A DNA stretch of 64,000 bases from Undaria pinnatifida. Lineage: Eukaryota > Sar > Phaeophyceae > Laminariales > Alariaceae. A program made the translations under genes and the position numbers. Shown here piece after piece: positions 22,592-33,260 of this stretch (the stretch's first letter is position 1; each line of letters starts with the position of its first letter). Location of the stretch: contig JABAKD010000002.1 of assembly GCA_012845835.1 (NCBI GenBank), positions 1,798,001-1,862,000 on the forward strand. Direction: 5' to 3'. A model generated the notes under the pieces. It was not told the origin of the DNA. It did not search any database and saw only the letters and a list, made by a program, of their open reading frames with translations.

Positions 22592-22722
22592 CAAAAGGCC
22601 CGTGCGAGAAGGCAAAGGAAGATTCTGGTAAAGGGAAGGTCAAGGAAGACTGAGAAGTCCAAAAGGCCCGTGCGAGGTGTCAAAGGCAGACTCTGGAAAA
22701 GGGAAGGCCAAGGCAGACTGAA
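22592..22722 (+). repeat. Two-copy tandem duplication
   Basis: A ~74-bp unit, 'aaaaggcccgtgcgag' then 'gtcaaggaagactga', is present twice. The second copy differs at several bases. Confidence 0.85.
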
Positions 22723-23419
22723 AAGTGGACCAAACCTTCTCCGTCGCTGCGTTCAACTAGCACGGGGAGATGGGATGCAAGGGGAGCGGGACGAAGGCAC
22801 CGGAGAAGGAAGGTAACGGCAGGTGAACCTCTGCGACCGCAGTACATAGTGGGACGGGTCAGAGCGGCGTGGCACTGACGCAGGTAACGTGATCAAGGAC
22901 GAACACAAACTCCAGAAGGAGAAGAAGCGCGTGCGCGAGAAGCCTCCAGGACAGGGTTATCAGTTAGCCTCTCAAGGTGTCATGATGTGGACCCTCTTTC
23001 TGGCTTCCAATAGCATCTCCCGCCTTTCTGTGTCGACAGTTCAGTTCGTCCTTGTTTGCGCATTGCTTTGGTCAGGTGACCTCTCCACGTATTTTTTATC
23101 GTCTTCCTGGTACTGCACCCAGATACCTTCTAAGGGTGCCCTGCTGCTGCCCCCCCGTTTAGCTTTCAGGCGTATCACACGCCCCTAGCACCACCCTTTC
23201 GGTGTTATATGTGCCACTGTTTCGGTGTTGTTTTTCTTTTCTTTGTCGCTACTTGTTTTGGGAGCCTCGGTTTCCCGTTCTACAATTCGACCGAAGGACT
23301 TACACTAGCATCCTAGGTCCCACGTAACGCCCCCCGCTTCCATTGTATTGTATCTTAGGATACTGGTCCTTTCTCTTTAGCCTTTCGACCAATGGTCCCA
23401 CGTCAAAATATCCAACTTT
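22723..23419. other. No supported gene
   Basis: Several frames of fewer than 100 codons overlap on the plus strand. None has a domain signature. A CT-rich stretch occupies about 23000-23260. Confidence 0.4.
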
Positions 23420-23692
23420 GCGGACGAGTCATCCCACGATAGGGGTTGCACTTTTTGCGCCAAAAAGTCCCTGGGCGATTGAGTTCCTCATGTGAGGAAC
23501 TGCCGGTGAATGAAGTAATTTCCCGAGTACATATTGTTGTAGGACTAAGGCGTAGAAGCTTGGTCGGGTTGCGCGAACGAATGCCTTCGAAGTCATTTTT
23601 CGCGTGAGGTATTGAGTTCCTCATGTAAGGAGCTCAGAGACGTTCTGCTGCAACCCTTTCGTGGGATGGCTCGGACCCTGACAATGTTTTAG
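23420..23692. mobile_element. MITE-like element M3, copy 1
   Basis: The left end 'gagtcatcccacgatagggg' with 'ttgca' is mirrored by the right end 'tgcaaccctttcgtggga' with 'tggctc'. The interior has 'tgagttcctcatg.gagga' on both sides. A diverged relative in the opposite orientation spans 47655-47945. Confidence 0.75.
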
Positions 23693-24439
23693 GCAGTGTG
23701 CCTTGTCTTCTCTTGATTCCGGCTCTTCCTCTTGTACCATTTGACCAATGGCCCCACGCTTTCTTGGCGTACCGGTTATTTCTCTTCAACCGTTCAACCG
23801 CTGGCCCCACGTCAGCCTTCCAGTTCCAACCTTGCGGACCCTGACATTATTTTGGGCAGTGATCCTTGCTTTTGTTCTTGTCTTTCGGCAAATGGCCCGA
23901 CCGCCCACCCCTTCGGCCTCGCGCGTCAGACCCTAAACTTATGTGGCCTTCACAGCGCAACTCGTGGTCCTCTGTTCTCTTCTGACATCGTTTCCGCGCC
24001 TGTACCTTCCTCTTGTTTCCCTTCGCATTCTAACGCTCAGTGACCTCGCCCTTGGTGTTTTTGTAGGCCGATTGCTACTGGTATACCGTAGGTACATACT
24101 CTTTCTAGCGCTCTCACGGTTGTGGGCTCCATCAGAGGGTTGAACATCTTGCAATAAGGCGTATTAGCCTCATTGTTTACGAGGTGTGGGGAGTTCTACG
24201 GCCTCTAATTTTCGTTTGTATAGAACAGCCGCACCTTCCATCTCCTTTCCAATTTCTGAATGTTTTTGCTGACATCCTTTGATTGTCATGTGGTCTGCAT
24301 CTACGACTATTCAGGGTGGCCTAATGTTATGGAATACCCTCGGTAGACGAGTAGTGTAAATCTTCAGCATCAAACCATGTCATGGTTGGGGTGAAGCCAC
24401 GTGATGGTAGATGTCACAGTCACGTCACGGCTAGACCCT

Positions 24440-25450
24440 GGCCTTTAAGGCTTGCCTTAAAAATTGCCTTTACCTAACGCCCTTTTATGAAAAGGTATTG
24501 CCTTAAGGGCTGTTCCGATCCTTATTTGCCTTATTGGGGTAAGCCCTGTGGCCTGACAGCGCAAGAAACCTCTCAGGGACGTTTTGGCGATTATCACGAA
24601 AACAAAACGCAGTTAGATTGGAACTCCAAACAAATGGGAACCGAGTTATGTATTTGGGTGCATGCTATGCGGAGAGACCCCGAGCGATGGTGTCTCAGCG
24701 AACGGTCGTTCCTCAGCGGAAGGAAGTGCCCGCGCACGTCCGGTCGAGGTGGTTGACAGCGGGGACGACAGCGAAGGAAAGGACGAGAGACACGGGAGGG
24801 GGGCGTTGAGATGTAGCTCCTCCGCACAGCGGAAATACGGGAATCCAAGGCCTCGAGCGCGTTGTTTCCCTGCCCTGGTGAACGTGGCTCTAGGTTATCC
24901 TTATGCGTACTAAAAACAATTTGGTGAGTTAAATTCTCGCCAAGTGCGCACTTACTCGTAGGGACTTGTTCTTACATAAAGATTGATTCGAGGCAAGCGC
25001 GAAAGCGTGAGTTAGCAACATCCGATGAAAATCGACGAGCAGTGAGAATGCTGAACCCTATGCGCGATAAAAAAAAAGGCATCTTAAGCAGGGGGGGGGG
25101 CGGGGCGACACCTGTGACCACGGCTTGTCCAGAAAATCGCTGAGGGCAAAACCTGTTGAGCTGGAAGAAAGTAAACGTGATGATATAGTCTTTTAATAGT
25201 CTAATCTTTTTTTTAACACGTTTTGGGGGATAAACTACTTGGAATTAGTGTGGTGTAATTTGTGTAGTATCGAACGCGTTAAGGCAGCTCAAGGCTTCTT
25301 TTTAAGGCTCGTGCCTAGCTGGCTAAGGCTCGGTAAGGCCCGTTAAGGCCGTACTATGGCTTGTTGTGTTTTAACCCCAATTTTGTTTCGCCTGCGGCGA
25401 GCCTTACTTAGCCATCCCCTAAAAACGAGCCTTAAAGGAAAGAGCCTAGT
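24440..25450. repeat. No gene; AAGGC-rich blocks
   Basis: Blocks at 24445-24545 and 25280-25450 are dense in 'aaggc' and its complement 'gcctt', on both strands. The stretch between them carries a short G-run at 25091-25101. No gene is supported. Confidence 0.6.
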
Positions 25451-26453
25451 CAAGGCCATCATAGATGGGCGATAATAATGTAGGTGACGGTGATGTTCCA
25501 GACAGGAAACCCCTCGTCGTTCACTGCTGCCTTCTTGCTCTGCTCTAGACCAGATACCTGCCCAACTCTTCTCTTCTATTTGCCTTTTAGCGTGTTATCT
25601 TGGAGAGTAATGATGTAAAGCCTTGCCTTAGGCAGCGAGCCTCCAGAGATGAACAAAGAGATGAACAAAGACACCGGAACCACGAGGAGAACGTTTATTT
25701 CTTATTTCCCATCAGCGACATCCCTGTACCCTCCTGGGGGTCCTTTGATAAGGGCCATTTAGCTCCCTCTAGTTGGGTTTATATGCAAATTAAAATAACA
25801 TTAGTCTAGTCTAATCAAAGCTATCAGCTGCTGAGACATGGCTGAGAGCGCCGAGCAGAGCGTAGCTAGGCACATTCGATACGAGTCGACGAGGGAAGAA
25901 ATAGCTGGAATACTCTCGGGATAAAAATGAAGGCACGTGTCGTAGTGCGGAGGGGGGAGAAGAGCCTGCTTAGTTTAATGACCCCGGATCGGAGTTACGT
26001 CCAGGGGGGGAGAAGGAGAAAGCAAGGAAGAGTGCGAAACCAACAGAAGGCATGAGCAAAAAACAAAAACGTGAGGAAGCCAAGGGAAGCTGCCATAGAC
26101 TATAGCCTAGTCTCTGGTAGCTTATAAGAAAGAGGAAAATCACCACTACACTGCTGTGTGCTCGTTCACAATGTATACTCCGGTCGTCACGCGGCCATGC
26201 CCATTTCCACCCATGCCACATCATGATCCCAGATCCTAAATGCCCAGGATCCTAGCACTCAGGATCCCCTGGTAGCCTTCACGAAACGTGACATGCACGC
26301 AGCACAACTGGGGGGGGGATCGTTTGACAAGATCTCGCTCCCCGTCCCCCGGAAAAACTGAGCAATAACTAACGCACAAACTTGAAGTGGAACTCCATTC
26401 TGACCAAAGCACACCAACACCCCCTACACCAACCACAGAACACCTGCCTAAAC
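25451..26453. other. No supported gene
   Basis: A motif 'ccggatcggagttacgtcc' near 25985 recurs, inverted and diverged, at 59611 and 59721 as 'acg.aactccgatcca', which marks a dispersed element. The last ~100 bases could be the 5' leader of the exon that follows. Confidence 0.4.
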
Positions 26454-26822
26454 ATGAGGCTGAACCAAGTACCAAGCTGTGCCTTGGCCATGGCTGCTGC
26501 GGTCTGCTTTGCTGGCGGTGCTGAAGGCTTCTTCGCCGCTGCTCCGTTTTCGGCGCGCGCTTCTAAGCTGCTAGTTTCTTCATCCAGCTGCGCTCCGTCT
26601 AGTGGCCGCCCAACAGCGCCAGCAGCCGTTGCTGGGAAGGGTGGCTTGGGAAGGGCAGGGTGTGTCGATGGTGGGTTGCGGGAAGCGTTGGGAGGACGGA
26701 GCATGGGCAGGGGTAGTGGTAGTAGTAATAGTAGTAGATCGCGTGGTGTTGTGGCGGCGGGGAAGGACGGCGGAGACGGGGCTTCCGGCTCGAGGTTTGG
26801 GCTGGCAGACAAGACGATTGAG
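26454..26822 (+). CDS. Possible first exon, plastid-targeted protein
   Basis: ATG at 26454 has A at -3. The first ~22 residues (MRLNQVPSCALAMAAAVCF) are a typical short n-region and hydrophobic signal peptide. They are followed by GGAEGFFAAAPFSARAS. A cleavage site just before Phe and the following Ala/Ser/Arg-rich, acid-poor segment match the bipartite presequence of heterokont algae (ASAFAP-like). The rest is Gly/Ser/Arg-rich to GLADKTIE, where GAG|gtgtgtgtg offers a splice donor in phase 0. A start at 26382 in the same frame would bury the signal peptide and is less likely. The mature product is not identified; see the possible last exon at 35356. Confidence 0.5.
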
Positions 26823-27754
26823 GTGTGTGTGCGCTCACTGGTGCTCTTTTATCATGTGTCATGTGCAGCAGTCCAGCAGATACACGTGTTTGCACACGTA
26901 TGACAGACCAGCCCACCGCCACCGGGGAGGTCGACGTCATCTCATTTTCATGCTGAGGTATCCTAGACCAGTCCATACCTGTTAGAGCTACGTGAGCTAT
27001 CATACGTTCAACGGGTGTGAGCTACAAGTCTAGTCTAGACTATTATAATAGATATCTTCGGTAGCTTTTAACACTTGCTACAGATCAGCTTATCTTTGCT
27101 CGAGCTACCGCGACGAGCGCGAGCCCGCGTAGCGTGAGACGGCGCCTGTTTGGGCCCAACCCCGCATACCCATGTCTAAATCCGGGGCCGCGACGCCCCG
27201 CGGTGGCAAGTCCGCGAGCCGACATCTGGCAGACGCAGACAATGACGACGACAACAACAATAATGACTTGGTTTTATATATGCAGATAATAACTCAATTG
27301 GGGCGGTTGGGGGTCAATCAAATCAGCACGAGCTACTAGTATAATCGTACACGGATTATCAACATGCTTGCCGGGTGTGAGCTAGTACGGCTGGTCTATT
27401 AGATTGATCGGCCACCTACACCTATACCCATGCTCGCCGGGGGTGAGCTATGGGCGACAGATGAACCAACTAGAGGTAGCCCGTGATCTGTCCGGCACGT
27501 GATGTGTATTGCAAGAAACTCGTTTTGAGGAAATACGTTGTCCCCGGTATGCCAATTGGCGGTAATTTCAGGCCTGCGACGGACGACCGTTTACACATCT
27601 ACATTAGACGTAGCACACTACCGGTAATTTGACCTGGGGGTTCCTAAAGCTGGGACAGGCGGGGCCCAAATCGCCGTCTCCTGGCTTGTGGCTAATGAAT
27701 AGGCTATACGTATATAATACGAGTCCAGCAGTCGGTGCCCTCTTTTTTCAATGC
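26823..27754. other. No supported gene; possible intron
   Basis: If the exon ending at 26822 is real, this is intron sequence. Words with 'gtgagcta' recur near 27015, 27370 and 27440. No coding signal was seen. Confidence 0.4.
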
Positions 27755-27825
27755 TCCAAGTCCGTCAGCTGCGACTTCGATCAATTTTAGGGTCGATACT
27801 CATATTTGCAAGCTGCGTGATACCT
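27755..27825 (+). repeat. Dispersed motif R2
   Basis: The motif reads 'ccgtcagctgcgacttcgat', then 'agggtcgatactcat' and 'ttgcaagctgcgtgatac'. Confidence 0.8.
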
Positions 27826-28004
27826 GTTTTGTTTATGAAAAAAGCACCACAACAGCCGCCGGCGTAAAGAACACTGCCGAAGCGTTTATTTCCGGATCGC
27901 CCGCAGTTAAAACACCATATCGTCTTATTAACGCAACTGCGCCAAGAAATAATGGCCAGAGGGTGGCTGCATGCGCGAGTAACAGGTGGCGTACAGCAGC
28001 CTAT

Positions 28005-28109
28005 TTACGGGGGACCATAGTAAATAGGACCTACGGTACACACAAAAACCAATATATTTCCCTATTTTGACTAACAATATTTGGTCCTATTTACTATGGT
28101 CCCCCGTAA
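28005..28109. mobile_element. Short palindromic MITE M1, copy 1
   Basis: The ends are 'ttacgggggaccatagtaaa' and its inverted form 'tttactatggtcccccgtaa', nearly perfect over about 27 bp, with only ~50 bp between them. TA lies directly after the right end (28110-28111) and TA plus one T before the left end. A second copy is at 31611-31715. Confidence 0.9.
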
Positions 28110-28424
28110 TAGTGCGGTATGTAGTACGCCTAGTCTACCCCAGCGGGCACATTGGTGTTCGTGCTGTAGTTCGTACCACGGGTTTATCAGCACCGACCAC
28201 GTACGCGCCTACAGCCTAGCGTACAGCAGGGGACGCGTGGTACCGTATCGGTATTGAGGTATGCCACTTTTTGGCTGAAACATTTTCTGAATGACCAGGG
28301 TCGCTCCTTAGAGTGAACCCATTTTCAACTCCTAAAAAACTATCGTAGTCTAACTCCAAGTGTTTTGTCCCCCTATCGGGACTGCGGCGCTAAAAGGGCT
28401 AACCCCAAATGGTCGAAATTTCAT

Positions 28425-28460
28425 GTCTTTTAGGGGGGGGGGGGGGGGGGTTCTTTGTGT
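28425..28460. repeat. G-run
   Basis: An uninterrupted run of about 18 G lies within an otherwise unassigned stretch (28110-28970). A second, broken G-run is at 28749-28772. Confidence 0.9.
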
Positions 28461-28969
28461 GTGTACCCTAAACCTTGGGAGTGTTTATCGGGTAGAACTT
28501 TGGTTTTTCTGCAAATCAGTTGTTTTGGAGATGTATAGAGCTCTCAAGGAAGGAGAATCTGAAGACAAATGGTGGACAACTACCGTAGCGTGCGTCAGGG
28601 ATCAGGTTATAGTATGTGCCGGCCACGTACCTGGTGGTAGCTGGTATGTATCTGGAATGCGACACCGGTACTTTGTAGCAAAGTTATGGGGTAGCAAAGC
28701 AGGGCAGACAGAAAGACAGGCAGCAGTATTTGTAGTGTAGCGGGTTTGGAGGGGGGCGGGGGCGGGGGGGGGTATGTGTTACCTTCAACGATGCGCCGCA
28801 CGCTGTTAAGCGACCTAGACCATACGATCAGTATACTCTACTCCTCGATAACGATTGATGAGAAAAAATCAGCGATACATGTTCGTTGTAGATTTTCCGT
28901 TTCTCTCCGTATGCTCGAGAAGACGAACTACTGTACTCATATACACGAATTCCGATATAGGTTCGAGCA

Positions 28970-29395
28970 TGCATGCCGACAGAGCGGACGGCGCAGTCGC
29001 GCGATGACCGCGTTGGGCGTGCGCTATGTAGGGGGCTAACAGGCACGGGGGGGCGGTAGAGGTCAGCAGCGGGAACTGCACCTAGGGGTCCGAGGGAGAT
29101 AACGACCAGCTCCCTAACCCATCTCCTCCCGCGGAGAAAGCACCAACGACTCGCCGTCCGCGGGAGCAGATCGAGGTTGGAGTTCGGACGTATCCGGTCT
29201 GACGCCGACGTCCCGAACGTTGACGTTCACCGCCCCCGTGGTCGTGGCCCCCTTCGAACCCCAGGGCGCATCCCCCGCCACCGACCTTTACCCGCCCGCC
29301 GTTTTGATTTGCCACCTTCGAGCCCAACGATGTCTATCCCCTTCCGTGCCCCTTCCGCTCTGTTGGCACGCAGATATTTGACCAATATGCTCAGT
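28970..29395. mobile_element. GC-rich inverted-repeat element M4, copy 1
   Basis: It opens with 'gcatgccgacagagcgg' and closes with the inverted-like 'ccgctctgttggcacgcag'. The interior includes 'tctgacgccgacgtcccg' and matches 30809-31250 in the same orientation. This copy is more diverged than the second. Confidence 0.7.
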
Positions 29396-29427
29396 GTATA
29401 TTATAAAAATTAAAATACACTCCAGCT

Positions 29428-29490
29428 GTGAGATCGAATATTTTGTCGAAACTCATCTTTGCAAGCTGTGTGTGATACTCCGATCGCGCA
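29428..29490 (+). repeat. Dispersed motif R2
   Basis: The motif reads 'cagctgtgagatcgaatatt', then 'aaactcatctttgcaagctg'. Confidence 0.75.
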
Positions 29491-29569
29491 TATTACGGGT
29501 TATGTGTCCTCATTAAGGGTATAGGTCGGCGACTCCCCTTGCAATATGTGCTGAATCCACCATCATGCT

Positions 29570-29825
29570 TGGAGTCGTTCTTCGGTAGCCCCCCCCAACT
29601 TTTCTATAAGGAAATCGGCGGTTTCAAAACCAGCTCCCGGTCGTATCTCTTGGAGTACGGCGTTCCTCGACACCCTCCCCGACGTCATCGATCGATAGGC
29701 GTTTGCACTCAAGAAAATATACGGATACTTTGTTTTCAATTGTATCCTTCCTTGGGTCGAGCGGCGATGAAACGTTCGTTCAAGAAAATCGCTGTTTTTC
29801 GGGGGGGGGGCTATGGTAGAATCAG
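29570..29825 (-). mobile_element. MITE-like element M2, copy 1
   Basis: The ends carry 'cggtagccccccccaact' and the inverted 'gggggggggctatggtag'. The interior 'gaaatcggcggtttcaaa' plus 'accagctcccggtcgtatct' is the reverse complement of the copy at 48041-48285. No coding potential was seen. Confidence 0.8.
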
Positions 29826-29925
29826 TCCTTGGCGTATGCATATATGTGCCATGCTTACCAATATGCTCGGTAACAGCGAGGCTACGGATGGGGGGTCGCT
29901 TTTCGGGGATTTTTTGGCAATGACC

Positions 29926-30110
29926 CGGAGTCACTCGCACGAGTGACCCCCGTGTTTCGTAGCGATTATAATGTTTGGTTATCTTTGGTGCTGTTTATTC
30001 TTTGTGGTATGAATCCGGAGTGCAATGGTAGGCTGCGCTGTGTCAAAGAATTCGCCTGAAGTCTTTTTTGTTTGCGAGGTAGAGAGTCACTCGCGCGAGT
30101 GACTCAAACC
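29926..30110. repeat. Paired perfect short palindromes
   Basis: 'gagtcactcgcacgagtgac' at about 29930 and 'gagtcactcgcgcgagtgac' at about 30086 are each self-complementary over about 20 bases. A shorter related word is at 53411. Confidence 0.7.
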
Positions 30111-30159
30111 CATGGAGTGAGAATGAGGATGTATGATAGCATTCCTCCTCTCATGTAGG

Positions 30160-30400
30160 TGCCGCTTCTGCGTGCCTTTCCGGCTGATGGTGCACTATAC
30201 CGGTAGAGGTGGCATCGCCGTTTTCCTTCTGAGGGTGATGGCTTGATGAAATTCTCTTTGCGTTCTGAGGCAAAAAAGTTGTTTTGAGTAAACTGAAAGT
30301 GCGATCCGATTCATACTCCCATGGCCTAGGTATGCCCAAAACAACAATCGTGAAACATTACTACCATTCCGACGATGATGGCTGAGGGAGCCCCGTCATT
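30160..30400. mobile_element. MITE-like element M5, diverged copy
   Basis: It shares 'tagaggtggca', 'cccatggcctaggta' and the closing 'agccccgtcattca' with the better copies at 47348-47612 and 61995-62225, but its own ends are poorly matched. Confidence 0.55.
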
Positions 30401-30416
30401 CACAAAATATGTTTCA

Positions 30417-30644
30417 AGGCTTTTCTTTATCGGGTCGGGTTGCTGCTCGCGGGTTGGATCGGGTCAAGGTGACCCGACCCGACGGGTATTACTCGAAGAC
30501 CTGCATACCCCGACCCAACCCGACCCGGCCCGACCCGTGACTTTTCGAATACCTTCTGAACCGACCCGACTCGATCCGCGAGAGTTGTTTTTTTACCTCC
30601 TGACCCGACCCGCGGGCCGGGTCGTGACCCGTGAAAAATCCCTG
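30417..30644. mobile_element. GGGTC-rich element, copy 3
   Basis: It opens 'caaggcttttctttatcggg' and closes 'gacccgtgaaaaatccctg', which is the inverted form of the usual CAGGG end. Inside are gggtc and gaccc words in both orientations. Confidence 0.75.
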
Positions 30645-30808
30645 GATATTTTGCGCCACCCCAGTGGTGGGTGGCGTCTGATGTGCTTCATAAAACAAGT
30701 CCGCCTCAATTGTTTATGCTACAAAGTCGGCGAGGATTGCTCGTTGCAGATTATGCTTTTCGCTCTGCTCGAGAAAGAGGCCCAAGTACTCCAGGCGACA
30801 TGATGAGG

Positions 30809-31250
30809 TACCGGCATGCCGACAGAGCGGGGGGGGGGGGGGGGGTCGGGAATGACAGCGCTCGGCTCGCCGGGGGGCAACCAGTACAGTGGGTGGGTTA
30901 AAGACCGACGGCGGGGGCTGCACCCTGGGGTTCGAGAGGGACAACGGCTAGCGGGTGGAGGCAAACCAGAGAGCTTCATGGCCTTGGCGTCGGGCCGGGA
31001 ATGACTTCAATCCCTACCCAACTCGCCCTCCGCGGGAGGAAATGGTGTTGGGATCTGAATCGTGTCCGTTCCGACGCCGACGCCGCGACCTCTGACGCGC
31101 CTCGTCCGGCTGGTTGTTTGCCCCCTTCGATACCCCGGGTGCAGCCCCCGCCGCCGTCTTCCATCCGCCCACAGTTTTGGTTAGCCCCCGGCGAGCTCAG
31201 CGCTGTCATCCCCGACCGCACACCCTCCGCTCTGCCGGCATGCAGGTATT
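30809..31250. mobile_element. GC-rich inverted-repeat element M4, copy 2
   Basis: The left arm 'gtaccggcatgccgacagag' then 'tgacagcgctcggctcgccg' is mirrored on the right by 'cggcgagctcagcgctgtca' then 'ctctgccggcatgcag'. The arms extend over about 150 bp. A G-run of about 18 interrupts the left arm (30827-30845) where the right arm has none. Confidence 0.85.
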
Positions 31251-31395
31251 TCGCCGTTATGCCCGGTGCATATGTGCCATTTTCACCATTATGCTCGGCG
31301 TATATGTGCCGTATCCTGTGCTCGGTGTGTATGTGTCATTTCAACCAGTATGCTCGGTATGTATGTGCCAGTTCTGCTCGCCTTTCAGGCTATAT
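31245..31395 (+). repeat. Minisatellite of ~36-bp units
   Basis: Four units each contain a form of 'atgctcggtgtatatgtgcc' with 'atttcaaccagt'. Single related words lie near 29385 and 29836, so the unit is dispersed as well as tandem. Confidence 0.85.
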
Positions 31396-31610
31396 GTTTT
31401 TAATATAACAAATCCGCAAGTTCCACACAACCCGGGATGACGTTCCAGTTGGCTATCTCCACCGCACCTGATCCCCACGGATCAAGTCGCGTCGACATAC
31501 TCACGCATCCGAACACAACGGAAGCTTGCGCTGCTGGAGCAGAAACGGTGACCGCAGGTAGTGACAGTTCTGGCTGCCGTTACCACGGGAACTGGAAGAT
31601 ACGCCAGCTA

Positions 31611-31715
31611 TTACGGGGGACCCTAGTAAATAGGACCTACGGTGGACACAAAAACCTATATATCCATATATTTTTACTAACAATATTTGGTCCTGTTTAC
31701 TATCGTCCTCCGTAA
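31611..31715. mobile_element. Short palindromic MITE M1, copy 2
   Basis: The ends are 'ttacgggggaccctagtaaa' and the near-complementary 'tttactatcgtcctccgtaa', flanked by TA on both sides (31609-31610 and 31716-31717). It is the same size as copy 1. Confidence 0.9.
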
Positions 31716-32343
31716 TAGCGCTGGATTGCGAATACAATTGAGTTAAATTGATACACGACACGTATGACAATAGATGTAAGTGGGCTTACGTGTGGTGGGC
31801 TTAAGCTTTATTTTTCCCCATCCGCTGGAGGATACAACAAACTACGAACGAACAAACTCGGGCCTCGATTATAAAAAATGCTACCAAGGCAGCGAGCATT
31901 ACTCGTTGCTGATTTTCGGTTTTCGCTATGCTCGAGAAGCGCACACATGCCGATATATGTTGACAGCATTTTGGTGCAGGCTTGGTGAAAAAGCGGGAAC
32001 GGTGCGGGGCTCAGAACAGCATATGCTGTATTGACCCTTTTTGAGGCCCATCCATGTACGGCGATAAAAATAGCTACAAACGCGTCCTTATCATGGTGTG
32101 AGCATGCAGCACACGACAGTGCAAAGCTGTGCGCGTGCTTTATAGAAGTATTCGCGTTGGAGTTGGGCTGGAAAAATCATCGACGCCTATTCTAGCGCCC
32201 GGGTTGCTTCGTGTGAAGGATGCTGCAATCGTCAGTTTCTTTAATCGTCAATGTTTCCCTATGCTATAATCAAGATATAATCAAGCCCCTGCAGGGTTAA
32301 TTGTCCCGTTAGAACTTCAGAGGCGGGAAACGTCGCTTTTTGC
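31716..32343. other. No supported gene
   Basis: The word 'cgctatgctcgagaag' near 31926 recurs at 28911 and 30767, upstream of the two M4 copies, suggesting a third, end-only relic of that neighbourhood. Confidence 0.4.
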
Positions 32344-32640
32344 AGGGCTTTTCACGGGTCATGACCGGGGCCGCGGGCCAAGTCAGCAGGTTTTCAAATA
32401 CTCGCGGGTCGGGTCGTGTCGTGTCAAGAGGTGTTTCAAATCTCACGGGTAGGGTCGGGTCTGGTCGGGTCGAGTCGGGTCAAGACGGTTTCAAATATCA
32501 TGCATCGGGTCGGGTCGGATCGGATCGGGTCGGGTCGGGTCGGATCAGGAGAGTTTCAGATCTCACGGGACGGGACGGGTCGGGTCATCCTGTGGCCTGA
32601 CCAAACCCATGAAAAGTTGCCTGACCCGTGAAATGCCTTG
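32344..32640. mobile_element. GGGTC-rich element, copy 4
   Basis: It opens 'cagggcttttcacgggtcat' and closes near 'gacccgtgaaatgcc'. The interior has four or five units of 'tttcaaat.tc' plus 'gggtcgggtcggg'. Confidence 0.8.
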
Positions 32641-33174
32641 GAAAATACCCTGGCGATTACCATCACAGCGCTCGTCCGCACCGAGCCACCCGGGCTGCGA
32701 AAAGCAAAAGTTATAGAGTGCGTCAGAACTGCAAGGAAAGGAGTTGAACGACAAGCGCGCTGCATTACGATTTTTTTCTACCACTCTCTTCTCTTCCTCG
32801 ACAGGCGAAAAGGCCTGCTTTCTGGCTTTTGTGGTCGCTATGCTGTAGTTAGGTCCCAAATGGGTGAGTAATTTAGCTTAATATGTCTATTTTTACTAGG
32901 GAAGTAGAGAGGGAGGGAAAACGCAAAGAAAGTGAAACTTTTCACCGTGCCCATTTCCCGCTTTGCCAAATGCCTCCTACCAATAGGAGTTGTGGACGAG
33001 GCCGAGGAAGCACCTGATGAGCGTCGGTAAGGCAGGGGTGAAACCGAGCCACGTGCGGTCTCTAAACGCGCTGGTGGAGGCGCATACCTTGGTCAAGGTT
33101 AAGGTGAGGGGTGGTGGCCATCGCTACGATGGTAACAGTGGTGGGTCGGCAAATCTTCCTTTTTTTTATAAAAT

Positions 33175-33260
33175 CGTTTCAAGTGCGTCAGCTGTGAGTT
33201 TGATCTATTTAATGGTCGATACTCATATCTGCAACCTGCGTGATGCTCCGGCCGCGCGTG
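33175..33260 (+). repeat. Dispersed motif R2
   Basis: The motif reads 'gcgtcagctgtgagtttgat', then 'ggtcgatactcatatctgca' and 'acctgcgtgatgctccgg'. Confidence 0.85.

Noticed and set aside
28360..28740. 126-codon ORF on the plus strand
   Set aside because: It passes through a pure G-run and shows no family signature. I found no support for a gene.
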